A stretch of DNA of 14,185 bases from Pedosphaera sp. GTDB lineage: Bacteria > Verrucomicrobiota > Verrucomicrobiia > Limisphaerales > UBA9464. The stretch spans positions 1 through 14,185 of the forward strand of contig SIAZ01000072.1 in NCBI GenBank assembly GCA_009695405.1. Direction: 5' to 3'. Position numbers and translations under genes: made by a program. This document shows positions 1 through 7,718 of this stretch, piece after piece (the stretch's first letter is position 1; the number at the start of each line of letters is the position of its first letter). The notes beneath the pieces are model-generated. The model was given only the letters and a program-made list of their open reading frames with translations, did no database searches and was not told the origin of the DNA.

Positions 1-23
1 CCTTCCAGATTTCAGCTTTGGCC

Positions 24-116
24 GGACACCGGCAACCCCAGAAGACGGGCGAGTCTCGGCCATAGGGCCGATTCCGCTCCGCTCCATCGGCCCTATGGCC
101 GGAATCGTTGGTGTCC
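24..116. repeat. Nested palindromic element, REP-like
   Basis: A perfect 16-bp inverted repeat has arms cggccatagggccgat (57-72) and its exact complement (86-101), with a 13-nt loop made of the tandem tccgc-tccgc-tcc. An outer imperfect stem pairs 24-33 with 107-116 (8 Watson-Crick and 2 G-U pairs). The whole is a long two-tier cruciform or hairpin in non-coding sequence. No T-run follows the inner stem on either strand, so it is not a standard intrinsic terminator. The shape resembles REP elements mobilised by RAYT/TnpA-REP transposases, but no transposase is visible here and other copies cannot be checked from one window. Confidence 0.6.
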
Positions 117-472
117 TAAACTTTTACAGACAAGAAGTTGCACTAGCTGAATAAGCAATCTGGTAATGTGCAGGAATAAAGGAGCAGTTCTTTTCTCTTC
201 TGGTCGGCCTCCTCCGCACTCAGAGCCCCAGCACCTCATTAATCAGGGTCGCTCCGTGTAATATCAGACTTTCTACGGGAAGAGAAAGAAGTCCTTCGCT
301 TAAGTAGCTTTGACATCAAGACCATGATCCTACATGGCATCGAAGCACCTGATGCACAGGTTCACCCTAACACCGAGTGCCTTTCATCCTTGAACGCTGT
401 AAAGTTCTAGGTGTGAGCCTGACGCCTGCCTGCCTTCTTCGTTTTGTCGGGCCACTGATCGGGTCTTTGCGC
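117..472. other. Gene-poor left flank
   Basis: No complete gene is supportable here. On the minus strand, a stretch ending in a TGA near 214-216 reads plausibly protein-like for about 27 codons (ending ATLINEVLGL), but it opens directly after a stop and has no start codon. Another protein-like piece lies in a different frame just downstream. This could be a decayed gene or chance. Confidence 0.3.
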
Positions 473-1861
473 TCAGCCAGACTGACCCAGTTGACCATCG
501 GCCCTCATCATTGATTTCAGGAGGTACCACACCGCAAGCGCCCCTCCAGCATAGAGCCAGAATGGGGTCATGAGGTCCACGCGGGTCCCGGTAAACGCCG
601 GCAGGAACTCCTGGTTAAAGAACCGTAGCGAATTCAGGTGCGGACCTCGGTAGAAGAACACAAGAAGGTTTTGTCCGATGTGTCTCGAGGGGCCCGTTGC
701 AACTCCAGCAAACGCAACCAAAGCAGAAACTCCAAACAGGGACTGCGCCACGCGCAGCTTCGGTCCAACCATTTTTCCTGAGCCAGCGATCGCGATGACG
801 ATCAACGGAATCGCGGGCGTGAGGTGGCGGGGACCGAATGACACGTCCCCATGCCATGCACTATAACTCGCGTTGAGCACGAAAATAGACGCCGCCGCTA
901 GCAAAGCGCAAAGCCCCATCGGGTGCTTGCGCCATGGCTTCTGCGCCAGCGCTGGAATCAGTAGCAGTGCGGCAGGGAAATACCATGCAAGGCCCCGCGC
1001 TGGGCTTGCTGCCAAGCCCCACAGCGCGCGGGCTGTGGGTACGTCAAACAGTGGCATCTCGGCTCTGAACCCTGCTGAGATCATTTGTTGTGCAAACAGG
1101 CTTTGCGGCATCATCCACGACGATCCAGTGATAGCGTGGTTGTAAAGCAGAAGTCCACAGCAGGGCATGAACACTCCAAGTCCGAGCAGAGCGAAATCGT
1201 TAAACCTCTCCTGCAGGCCCTTTGCCCTCGCGTGAGCGAGCCAAGCGAGGATGATTGTCCCCGAGGGAATCACCGTAGCGTAATCAACGGATACCGCAGC
1301 ACCCACGAGAGCGCCCGCAAGCAAGGGGTTCTGTTTGAACCACAAGCTCCAAAATACGAACAAGAGGCCGGCCGCAGCTGCGGAATGCGACCAAATTCCC
1401 TGACTGGAGTAAAATAGCACAGGCGAACCGCAGATGGCCAACAGGGCCCAACTGATCCGGTGCGGTACGCATGGTTCGAATTGCTCGAGGATCTCAAATA
1501 ACGCAACACCCGACAGGGCTAGGAGGGGAGCTATGAGGAGCGCGCATGCGGCGATGCCGAAGAGTTTTGGCCACAGCGGATGATCAGGCCCGGCATGGAT
1601 TGGGGTCAGGAAAGTCTTGAGTGCGGCGTGAACGGGCGCGAGCAACAGCGGCAGGCTAGGAGCCACAATCGCGTAATTGCCGGCTGGAGTTAGAAGGAAA
1701 TCGGGAGCCTCAGAAGCATCGGGAGGAAGCAAGAAGCTCCCAGAATTAGCAAGGGCTCGGGCAGGTTGTTGATATCTGCTATTTTGCGGTCCCTCAGGGG
1801 AGGAATGAACGGCGAGAACGAGCCATAAAGCCAAAAACAAGCGGACCCGTGTCCTTGGCAT
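473..1861 (-). CDS. Polytopic membrane protein, PMT/GT-C glycosyltransferase-like
   Basis: The protein is an integral membrane protein with about ten hydrophobic segments. It follows the layout of a bacterial family often labelled dolichyl-phosphate-mannose mannosyltransferase-like. Numbered from the upstream ATG at 1963, these features are visible: a first membrane segment (about 41-53), an NSRY motif opening the first outer loop (61-64), a GNYAIVAPS stretch (95-103), SHSAAAAGLLF (192-202), LLYNHAITGS (272-281), SPARGLAWYFP (320-330) and WHGDVSFGPRHLTP (370-383). From memory the family usually has a YSDKAPG-like sequence where this protein has YAIVAPS, so an acidic residue expected in the lumenal loop may be missing. 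I prefer the internal ATG at 1861 (462 aa). The 34 residues before it are not hydrophobic in a useful way, and their DNA is AT-rich and leader-like. Neither start has a Shine-Dalgarno motif. The gene stands alone and is divergent from the TIM-barrel gene. Substrate unknown. Confidence 0.72.
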   Translation of the reverse strand: MPRTRVRLFLALWLVLAVHSSPEGPQNSRYQQPARALANSGSFLLPPDASEAPDFLLTPAGNYAIVAPSLPLLLAPVHAALKTFLTPIHAGPDHPLWPKLFGIAACALLIAPLLALSGVALFEILEQFEPCVPHRISWALLAICGSPVLFYSSQGIWSHSAAAAGLLFVFWSLWFKQNPLLAGALVGAAVSVDYATVIPSGTIILAWLAHARAKGLQERFNDFALLGLGVFMPCCGLLLYNHAITGSSWMMPQSLFAQQMISAGFRAEMPLFDVPTARALWGLAASPARGLAWYFPAALLLIPALAQKPWRKHPMGLCALLAAASIFVLNASYSAWHGDVSFGPRHLTPAIPLIVIAIAGSGKMVGPKLRVAQSLFGVSALVAFAGVATGPSRHIGQNLLVFFYRGPHLNSLRFFNQEFLPAFTGTRVDLMTPFWLYAGGALAVWYLLKSMMRADGQLGQSG

Positions 1862-2289
1862 CTTAGAGATGGCGGGCGGGCAAGTATTTAAAACCCTCTG
1901 ATGGGCCACTAATTTTGACCGGAGGCGTCCCCAGCGCTCAAACAAAAGAAGCATAGATGGCATGTGAGTTAGTAATCGCCGAAGACGAGGTTAAAGTAGG
2001 CTTCTCTCCATAGAAACGCATCCTAAATTTTCATCGTGCTAACCGGCACGAAGGCAGATTAAACTGCAATTTTCCGGTTTTGTTCGCACGCCACCGAATT
2101 CGAATATGAGGTGAAACCGGTGGGGTTCTAAAGTCGCTAACTGCACAATGTGGCTGGAACCGTATGCTGACTTTTCAACGGCACTATACCGCTGGGGAAT
2201 TCAAGAAAATTCAGTGTGCTATTCACACCCCTCGCGCTGAGGGGGAGCTAGGTCTTGCTTGCTAGGATCGATCTTGGGTAGTGTTTGAA
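1862..2289. promoter_or_regulatory. Divergent intergenic spacer with small hairpins
   Basis: This 428-bp spacer separates two divergently transcribed genes and should carry both promoters. I could not pick a convincing -35/-10 pair on either strand. Small inverted repeats are visible: cgtgc/gcacg (2035-2039 and 2046-2050), ccaccg/cggtgg around 2093-2130, and cccctc/gagggg (2228-2233 and 2239-2244, 5-nt loop) about 45 bp before the plus-strand gene. None is followed by a T-run. Confidence 0.35.
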
Positions 2290-3201
2290 ATGCCTTCCCT
2301 GTTGAGTCGTCGTGATTTTGTTGCTTCAGGCGGTCTCGCGGTTGTAGGCCTGATAGGTGGGGTTCAGAGTCAGGCCGTGGAACCTTTTGACCACAAAGGG
2401 CCTTCCCGATTGCGGTTAGGGTTGGCTGCCTATTCGTTTCGGGATCAATTTAAGCTCGGTGGAAAGGATGTTTCTGGGGCGATGGACATGTTTCGGTTTA
2501 TTGATTTCTGCGCTGAGCACCGCTGCGACGGTGCGGAGTTAACGAGTTACTATTTCCCAGAGGCTGTGGAGGATATCGAGATTTTGCAACTTCGGCGACA
2601 TGCCCATCTTCGGGGAGTCACGGTTAGTGGGACAGCGGTAGGAAACGATTTTTGTCATCCCACCGGTTCCAAGCGCAGCGCAAATATCGCTTCAGTGAAA
2701 GAGTGGATCCGACGGGCAGTTTTGTTGGGGGCACCGCACATCCGAGTTTTTGCTGGTTCTCTACACGGAACATCGGAAGCGGAAGCGAAAGGATTGACCA
2801 TTGCGGCTCTAGAGGAGTGCGGGGAAGTGGCGGCAAAGGTAGGTATTTTTCTTGGTGTAGAGAATCACGGAGGCATTGTGCATCGCGCGGAAAGTTTGGT
2901 GGAGATCGTTCGAGCGGTGAAGAATCCTTGGGTGGGGATTAATTTGGATTCAGGTAATTTCTTTTCTGAAGATCCTTATCGGGATATCGCCTTATGTGCA
3001 CCTTGGGCGGTTAATGTGCAGTTTAAAGGCAAGATTCATCCGGCAGGACAAAAGGAACAGAAAGCAGATTATCCCCGGACTTTTAAAATCCTGAGGGATT
3101 CAGGCTATCAGGGATTTGTGACTTTAGAGTATGAACTTCCTGAGGATCCCTTTATCGAGGTACCTCGGATCTTAGAGGCGATGCGTCCGTTTATGGGGTA
3201 A
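2290..3201 (+). CDS. Tat-exported sugar phosphate isomerase/epimerase-like TIM barrel
   Basis: This is a xylose-isomerase-like TIM-barrel protein (AP endonuclease 2 superfamily) of 303 aa from the ATG. The N-terminus carries a twin-arginine signal, SRRDFVASGG (residues 6-15), followed by a hydrophobic stretch, so it is probably exported folded. Likely metal ligands are E191 and H193 in GVENHGG, D220 in GINLDSGNF and E280 in VTLEYE. The position often held by His on a late strand is Gln in AVNVQFKGK (Q244), a variant I associate with planctomycete and verrucomicrobial members. An in-frame GTG lies 9 bp upstream (2281). I chose the ATG because it puts the twin-arginine motif at the usual distance and has a weak gggtag 8 bp before it. 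Relatives isomerise or epimerise sugars, keto-acids or inositols, and the substrate here cannot be deduced. The gene probably shares a transcript with the membrane-protein gene 81 bp downstream. Confidence 0.85.
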   Translation: MPSLLSRRDFVASGGLAVVGLIGGVQSQAVEPFDHKGPSRLRLGLAAYSFRDQFKLGGKDVSGAMDMFRFIDFCAEHRCDGAELTSYYFPEAVEDIEILQLRRHAHLRGVTVSGTAVGNDFCHPTGSKRSANIASVKEWIRRAVLLGAPHIRVFAGSLHGTSEAEAKGLTIAALEECGEVAAKVGIFLGVENHGGIVHRAESLVEIVRAVKNPWVGINLDSGNFFSEDPYRDIALCAPWAVNVQFKGKIHPAGQKEQKADYPRTFKILRDSGYQGFVTLEYELPEDPFIEVPRILEAMRPFMG

Positions 3202-3282
3202 TAGGACGCTGCGTGAGTTTCTGATCAGCGAGTATTCTCTGGATCACCGTCGATTTTTGCCGACACTCAGGATTTTACGTCG

Positions 3283-3831
3283 ATGATATTTTCACTTTCC
3301 CAAGTTGCGTTGTTTTTGGGCTTAGCTTGCATGGCGGCTCATGTGTGGCCGTTGGCGCAGCCAGCAGCCTGCGGCAAATGGTTGAGGGCATTTCCACGCA
3401 ACACCGCAATTGGAGTCGTCCTAGTTCTTTTGGGTACGGCTTGGTTTGAGTGGAATTTAGTGCAATCAGATATTTCTGATCTTGCCGAGTTTCGCCCTAT
3501 TTTACTGACGGGTTTCGTGGTGTTGGGTGTTGGATGTTGTTTTTTCGTTCGAGATTATTTAGCCGTTCGTGGACTGGCTTTGGTGGCTTGTCTTTTGGCT
3601 GATGTGGTATTGGATGCTCAGCGATGGCATCCGAGTCCTTTGAAGAATTTGATCACTGTTTGGGCTTATATTTGGGTGATCGGCAGCATGTGGTTAGCCG
3701 TATCGCCTTGGCGGGCGCGGGATTGGCTGAATTGGTGTGCTGATCAAAATTTTCGCGTTCGGGCCTTGGGATTTACAGGTGTTGCTTGGGGCGGATTGAT
3801 CACCGCGCTTGCTTTGACGGTGTTCAAGTAG
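3283..3831 (+). CDS. Unknown integral membrane protein, 182 aa
   Basis: I do not recognise the family. The protein is strongly hydrophobic with about five or six membrane segments, near residues 5-25, 42-60, 72-88, 95-112, 122-142 and 160-180. It has short charged connectors, including RDYLAVRG (90-97) and a Trp-rich stretch RARDWLNW (144-151). It has no signal peptide distinct from the first helix, no CXXC or CXXCH motif, and no obvious catalytic motif. It starts with ATG without a Shine-Dalgarno motif. It sits 81 bp after the TIM-barrel gene and 67 bp before ffh, all in the same direction, so it may be cotranscribed with one or both. The sustained open frame and its length make it a credible gene. 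Confidence 0.7.
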   Translation: MIFSLSQVALFLGLACMAAHVWPLAQPAACGKWLRAFPRNTAIGVVLVLLGTAWFEWNLVQSDISDLAEFRPILLTGFVVLGVGCCFFVRDYLAVRGLALVACLLADVVLDAQRWHPSPLKNLITVWAYIWVIGSMWLAVSPWRARDWLNWCADQNFRVRALGFTGVAWGGLITALALTVFK

Positions 3832-3898
3832 GTTTCGGCACGCGGTCTTCCATTCTCAATGCTTTCCGCTGATTGAAAGAAGAGCTATTCTTGCTCCC

Positions 3899-5251
3899 AT
3901 GTTCGATTCGTTAACTAGCAAGTTTCAAAATGTCTTTAGAGATCTGCGCGGACTCGGGACGATTTCAGAGACTAATATTTCAGAATCACTCAGGCAGGTC
4001 CGCCTGGCTCTCTTGGAGGCGGATGTTCATTACAATGTAGCAAAAGATTTTATCGAATCGGTAAAGTCCAAGGCGTTGGGCGCCCAAGTGGTTCAGTCGA
4101 TCCAACCGGGTCAGCAGATGATCAAAATCATCAGTGATGAATTAGCGACACTGCTTGGGACAGAGAATCAAGGCTTGGCGTTATCAGGTGGATCTTCCTG
4201 CATTTTGATGTGTGGACTTCATGGTTCTGGTAAGACGACCAGTTCAGCGAAGTTGGCTCGATTGCTGGTGAAACAGGGTCGACTCCCTTTGCTTGTGGCG
4301 GCTGATGTTTACCGGCCGGCGGCGATGGAACAGTTGGCCACACTCGGTGCGAAGATTGATGTGCCTGTCTTTGTGATGAAGGGGGAGACAGATGTGCTCA
4401 AGATTGCACGGGAAGCTTTGGCTTATGCGGCATCGCACCAGCGCAACACCCTGATTTTTGACACAGCCGGCCGCTTACAAATCGACGAACCCTTAGTGCA
4501 GGAATTGGTACGTTTGAGAGAATTGATTCAACCGCAGGAAACCTTGCTCGTTCTGGATGCGGCCACTGGGCAGGAGGCGGTGAATGTGGCGGTTCACTTT
4601 GATAAGGCACTTCAAATTACCGGAGCGATCTTAAGTAAATTAGATGGCGATGCGAGGGGTGGAGCTGCGTTATCTTTCCGTCAGGTGGTCGGTAAACCGA
4701 TCAAGTTTATGGGAGTCGGCGAAAAGGTAGAGGATTTTGAATTATTCCATCCCGAACGGATGGCCCAACGGATTCTAGGAATGGGCGATGTGGTTTCTTT
4801 GGTGGAAAAAGCTATCGACAAGATTGACGCCTCGAAGGCGATGGATCTCGAAGAGAAAATGAGAAAGGGCCAGTTCACCCTCGACGATTTTCTCAGTCAA
4901 TTGCGGGAAATGAAGAAAATGGGCCCTCTGCAGGATCTAGTGGGATTGCTGCCAGGTGGAGGTGAAATGTTGAAGAACGCCGATCTCTCCAAAAGTGAAA
5001 AAGAATTCAAGCGTATGGAAGGAATCCTTTGCGGTATGACCTTTCAAGAGCGGCGAACCCCTCAGATATTGAATGCGCGCCGGCGTCAGAGGATTGCCAA
5101 GGGATCAGGGGTTTCGGTCTCGGAGGTAAATAACCTACTGAAGCGCTTTGATGATATGAAAGATATGATGCGGAAAATGGGCAAATTCCAAAAAATGATG
5201 TCCAAAATGAGCGGCGGCGGCCTAATGGGTGGTCTGATGGGGGGACGGTGA
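3899..5251 (+). CDS. ffh: Signal recognition particle GTPase Ffh
   Basis: Ffh binds 4.5S RNA and targets signal sequences of nascent membrane and secreted proteins to FtsY and the translocon. The 450-aa length is normal. The N domain covers about 1-90. The G domain has P-loop GLHGSGKTT (106-114), DVYRPAA (136-142), DTAGR (188-192), SKLDGDARGG (246-255) and GVGEK (272-276). The methionine-rich M domain (about 325-450) ends in GLMGGLMGGR. The P-loop has His where Gln is usual. The RNA-binding helix reads NARRRQRIAKGSG (392-404), where most bacterial proteins have GSR-x-x-RIA, so the Ser is Ala here while the basic residues are kept. No 4.5S RNA gene is visible in the window. The stop lies 9 bp from the convergent cytochrome gene's stop, leaving no room for a separate terminator. 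Confidence 0.97.
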   Translation: MFDSLTSKFQNVFRDLRGLGTISETNISESLRQVRLALLEADVHYNVAKDFIESVKSKALGAQVVQSIQPGQQMIKIISDELATLLGTENQGLALSGGSSCILMCGLHGSGKTTSSAKLARLLVKQGRLPLLVAADVYRPAAMEQLATLGAKIDVPVFVMKGETDVLKIAREALAYAASHQRNTLIFDTAGRLQIDEPLVQELVRLRELIQPQETLLVLDAATGQEAVNVAVHFDKALQITGAILSKLDGDARGGAALSFRQVVGKPIKFMGVGEKVEDFELFHPERMAQRILGMGDVVSLVEKAIDKIDASKAMDLEEKMRKGQFTLDDFLSQLREMKKMGPLQDLVGLLPGGGEMLKNADLSKSEKEFKRMEGILCGMTFQERRTPQILNARRRQRIAKGSGVSVSEVNNLLKRFDDMKDMMRKMGKFQKMMSKMSGGGLMGGLMGGR

Positions 5252-5260
5252 ATTTCACCC

Positions 5261-6133
5261 TCACTTGGTCGATGGAACGAGCGGAAGACTGCTGCGGATA
5301 GTCCGCTTTATGAATTCAGGTCCATCGAGGAATTCAGCAATGGATTCCATCTGGGCTTGATCAAGAATGCCGCCTTGTTTCAGGTCGAAGGCGGGCATCA
5401 GTGAGTTAATTTTACCATTTTGGATCCAGGTCAGCCAGTAGTCGTAGTCGACGGGGTGATTCAGTTCTCGAAGTGCGGGCACCATGGACGCTTTGTGGGC
5501 CGCATCGTGGCAGATGCCGCAGGCAGTGTTATAGAGCTCCCGCCCCTTTTTTCCTACGGTCGGTGCGACATGGCAGTTGGCGCAGTCGCCACGAAAGATG
5601 GCCTGTCGATCCGCACCGGCTACCGCCAGATTTCGTTGGCGATTTCCTTCCCGCATTTTCTCGGTGGAGGGTGCCGGAATATCCACGGTAACCATCAAAA
5701 GAGAGGAACCGCCATCGAGTAAGACGGTGATCGATTTTGTGACCGTACCACTTTTACCAGCTAGGTTCATTGTCCCAGCGATTTCCCCCGATTCACCCGG
5801 ACTAATGATCCAAGGTGTCTTAGGGAGTCTCGCCACCGTGCAACCGCAACTGGTCTGAGTGGAGCGAATGGTAACTGCATTGGTCCAAGAGTTAGTGAAG
5901 TGAAAAGAAAAATCGACGGAGGCTTGTCCTTCATTGGCCTTGAGGTGCTGGGCAACGGAGTCCCATTTCAGAGCCGTGGGATCAAATGACGTCGAAGACA
6001 CCGCTGGGGACTTAAATGGGGGAGGGGCAAGCACCGCGGGTGGTGCTGTGCTGGTTGGGATGGTGGCGGCAAAAGAACGCCCAGTGAAGAGGCAAACGAT
6101 TGAAATCCACAGTAACAAGACAGGAGGAACCAT
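5261..6133 (-). CDS. Exported DUF1573-cytochrome c fusion protein
   Basis: This 290-aa protein starts with a hydrophobic signal peptide (about 1-22, ending SFA-AT) and a Pro/Ala-rich linker. A DUF1573 domain follows (about 53-152), with FHFTN (77-81), SCGCT (95-99) and ISPGESG (110-116). The C-terminal part (about 175-272) is a class I c-type cytochrome. It has CGICH (205-209) as the canonical heme site and LMPAF (245-249), whose M246 is a likely axial ligand. A second CXXCH, CANCH (184-188), lies only 16 residues before the first, so the protein may be diheme or the extra site may have another use. It should act in the periplasm in electron transfer, with no partner evident. It is the last gene of the minus-strand run, 106 bp after accC. 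Domain assignment is firm, function is unknown. Confidence 0.85.
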   Translation of the reverse strand: MVPPVLLLWISIVCLFTGRSFAATIPTSTAPPAVLAPPPFKSPAVSSTSFDPTALKWDSVAQHLKANEGQASVDFSFHFTNSWTNAVTIRSTQTSCGCTVARLPKTPWIISPGESGEIAGTMNLAGKSGTVTKSITVLLDGGSSLLMVTVDIPAPSTEKMREGNRQRNLAVAGADRQAIFRGDCANCHVAPTVGKKGRELYNTACGICHDAAHKASMVPALRELNHPVDYDYWLTWIQNGKINSLMPAFDLKQGGILDQAQMESIAEFLDGPEFIKRTIRSSLPLVPSTK

Positions 6134-6239
6134 GCCGAAGTATGGATAGAACAGGATCGATCTGCGAGTCCGTTTTTATTCCGGTAACCTAAATCGAAAT
6201 TGATCTAGCCACTCGGAGTCTGAGGCAGCGATTGGAATT

Positions 6240-7625
6240 TTAACCCTTTTCCTGGATCAATTCTCTCCGTGCACCGCCGAGGAGGCGTTCAACAAAGGCT
6301 GTCGTGTAGTATCCACGGCGGAAATCAGCATCTTGAAGAATAGCCATTTCAAAAGGAATGGTTGTCTTGATTCCTGTGATCATGAACTCACTGAGGGCAC
6401 GGCTCATTTTGTTGATGGCATCAGCCCGATCACGCCCAACGGCGATCAATTTACCCACCATGGAGTCGTAGTAAGGCGGGATGGTATAGCCGGCGTAGGC
6501 ATGGGAATCAACACGTATGCCGCCACCGCCGGGGGAGTAGTACATTTCGATGCGACCTGGACTGGGTCGGAAGTCGTTGAAAGGATCCTCCGCATTGATG
6601 CGGCACTCGATGGCATGACCCCGAAAGGTGATATCGCTCTGGGAGAGGGTCAGCTTTTCGCCAGCGGCAATCAGGATCTGTTGTTTAACTAGATCGACCC
6701 CAGTGACCTCTTCGGTGATTGGATGTTCAACTTGAATCCGTTTATTGACTTCGAGAAAGTAGTAATTGCCGGTGTCATCGACAATAAATTCAACGGTGCC
6801 CGCATTGGTGTAACCGGCTACATCTGCAATTTTCAGGGCGGATCTGGCCATTTTTTTGCGGAGATCTTTGAACTCCTTGCGATCGAACAAAGGAGAAGGA
6901 GTCTCTTCGATCAATTTTTGGTGACGCCGTTGGATGGAGCAATCGCGTTCACCGAGATGGATAATATTTCCTTTATTATCACCTAGAATTTGGAACTCGA
7001 TATGATGGGCTTTCTCGATGAGTTTCTCGATGTAGACACAGGAATTACCGAAGGCTTTTTCGGCTTCGGTTCGAGCGGCATGATAGCCTTTGATTAGTGA
7101 AATATCGTTGTGAGCGGCCCGCATTCCACGGCCTCCTCCTCCAGCGATGGCTTTAATCATCACTGGATACCCAATCCGTTTGGCGACGGACAGTGCCTCT
7201 TGTTCAGATTCGACTAATCCCTCGGAACCGGGAGGAGTAGGAACCCCCGCTCTCTTGGCGAGATTTCGGCTGCTGGACTTGTCGTGCAGCGCGTTCATAG
7301 CCGCAGATCTCGGTCCGATAAAGCGGATGTTGCAATTTTCGCAGACATCGGCGAAATGTGCGTTCTCACTTAGAAACCCGTACCCTGGATGAATCGCATC
7401 GACGTCGGTGATTTCCGCGGCGGAAATCAATCTGTCGATCATCAAATAGCTATCCGTGGACGGTCCCTCGCCGATGCAAACAGCTTCGTCAGCCACCTGA
7501 ACATGCATCGAACTGGCATCGGCCTTCGAATACACGGCGACAGTTTTGATATTGAGTTCCCGGCACGCACGGATGATCCGCATGGCAATTTCACCACGGT
7601 TTGCGATCAGGATTTTTTCGAACAT
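6240..7625 (-). CDS. accC: Acetyl-CoA carboxylase biotin carboxylase subunit
   Basis: AccC carboxylates the biotin on AccB using ATP and bicarbonate, the first half of malonyl-CoA synthesis for fatty acids. The protein is 461 aa, slightly longer than the usual 445-450. It opens with MFEKILIANRGEIA, has HPGYGFLSEN (79-88), the ATP-grasp glycine loop AGGGGRGM (161-168) after K158, RRHQKLIEE (233-241) and the catalytic stretch FLEVNKRIQVEHP (290-302). Most bacterial AccC read EMNTR there; this one has EVNKR, keeping Glu, Asn and Arg. K116 sits in HDKSS where GDK is usual. ATG start without Shine-Dalgarno. It follows accB by 93 bp and is presumably cotranscribed with it. Confidence 0.96.
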   Translation of the reverse strand: MFEKILIANRGEIAMRIIRACRELNIKTVAVYSKADASSMHVQVADEAVCIGEGPSTDSYLMIDRLISAAEITDVDAIHPGYGFLSENAHFADVCENCNIRFIGPRSAAMNALHDKSSSRNLAKRAGVPTPPGSEGLVESEQEALSVAKRIGYPVMIKAIAGGGGRGMRAAHNDISLIKGYHAARTEAEKAFGNSCVYIEKLIEKAHHIEFQILGDNKGNIIHLGERDCSIQRRHQKLIEETPSPLFDRKEFKDLRKKMARSALKIADVAGYTNAGTVEFIVDDTGNYYFLEVNKRIQVEHPITEEVTGVDLVKQQILIAAGEKLTLSQSDITFRGHAIECRINAEDPFNDFRPSPGRIEMYYSPGGGGIRVDSHAYAGYTIPPYYDSMVGKLIAVGRDRADAINKMSRALSEFMITGIKTTIPFEMAILQDADFRRGYYTTAFVERLLGGARRELIQEKG

Positions 7626-7656
7626 GGATAAATAATCAAGTGGGGACGGACCATTA

Positions 7657-7668
7657 ACGACCGGTCGT
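7657..7668. promoter_or_regulatory. 12-bp perfect palindrome in the accB-accC spacer
   Basis: The sequence acgaccggtcgt is a perfect palindrome about 32 bp upstream of the accC start, in the 93-bp spacer after accB. It could be an operator, a processing site or chance. No T-run follows it on the minus strand, so it is not a terminator for accB. Confidence 0.3.
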
Positions 7669-7718
7669 CTTATTCTAGAGAGAAAAACTGAACTGTGCGG
7701 GTGATACCGTGAGGCATA

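Noticed and set aside
2..154. Open frame of 50 codons at the left edge on the plus strand, protein-like in parts (LPDFSFGRTPATPEDG)
   Set aside because: It runs straight through the perfect palindrome, and frame 1 is also open over almost the same span, so the openness is explained by base composition. No family match is visible.
1862..1963. 34-residue upstream extension of the membrane protein
   Set aside because: It adds residues unlike a membrane-protein N-terminus, and the DNA looks like an AT-rich leader. The internal ATG directly precedes the first membrane segment. Some doubt remains.
2228..2244. GC-rich hairpin cccctc-gcgct-gagggg as terminator or riboswitch
   Set aside because: It has only 6 bp, no U-run, and no larger conserved architecture around it.
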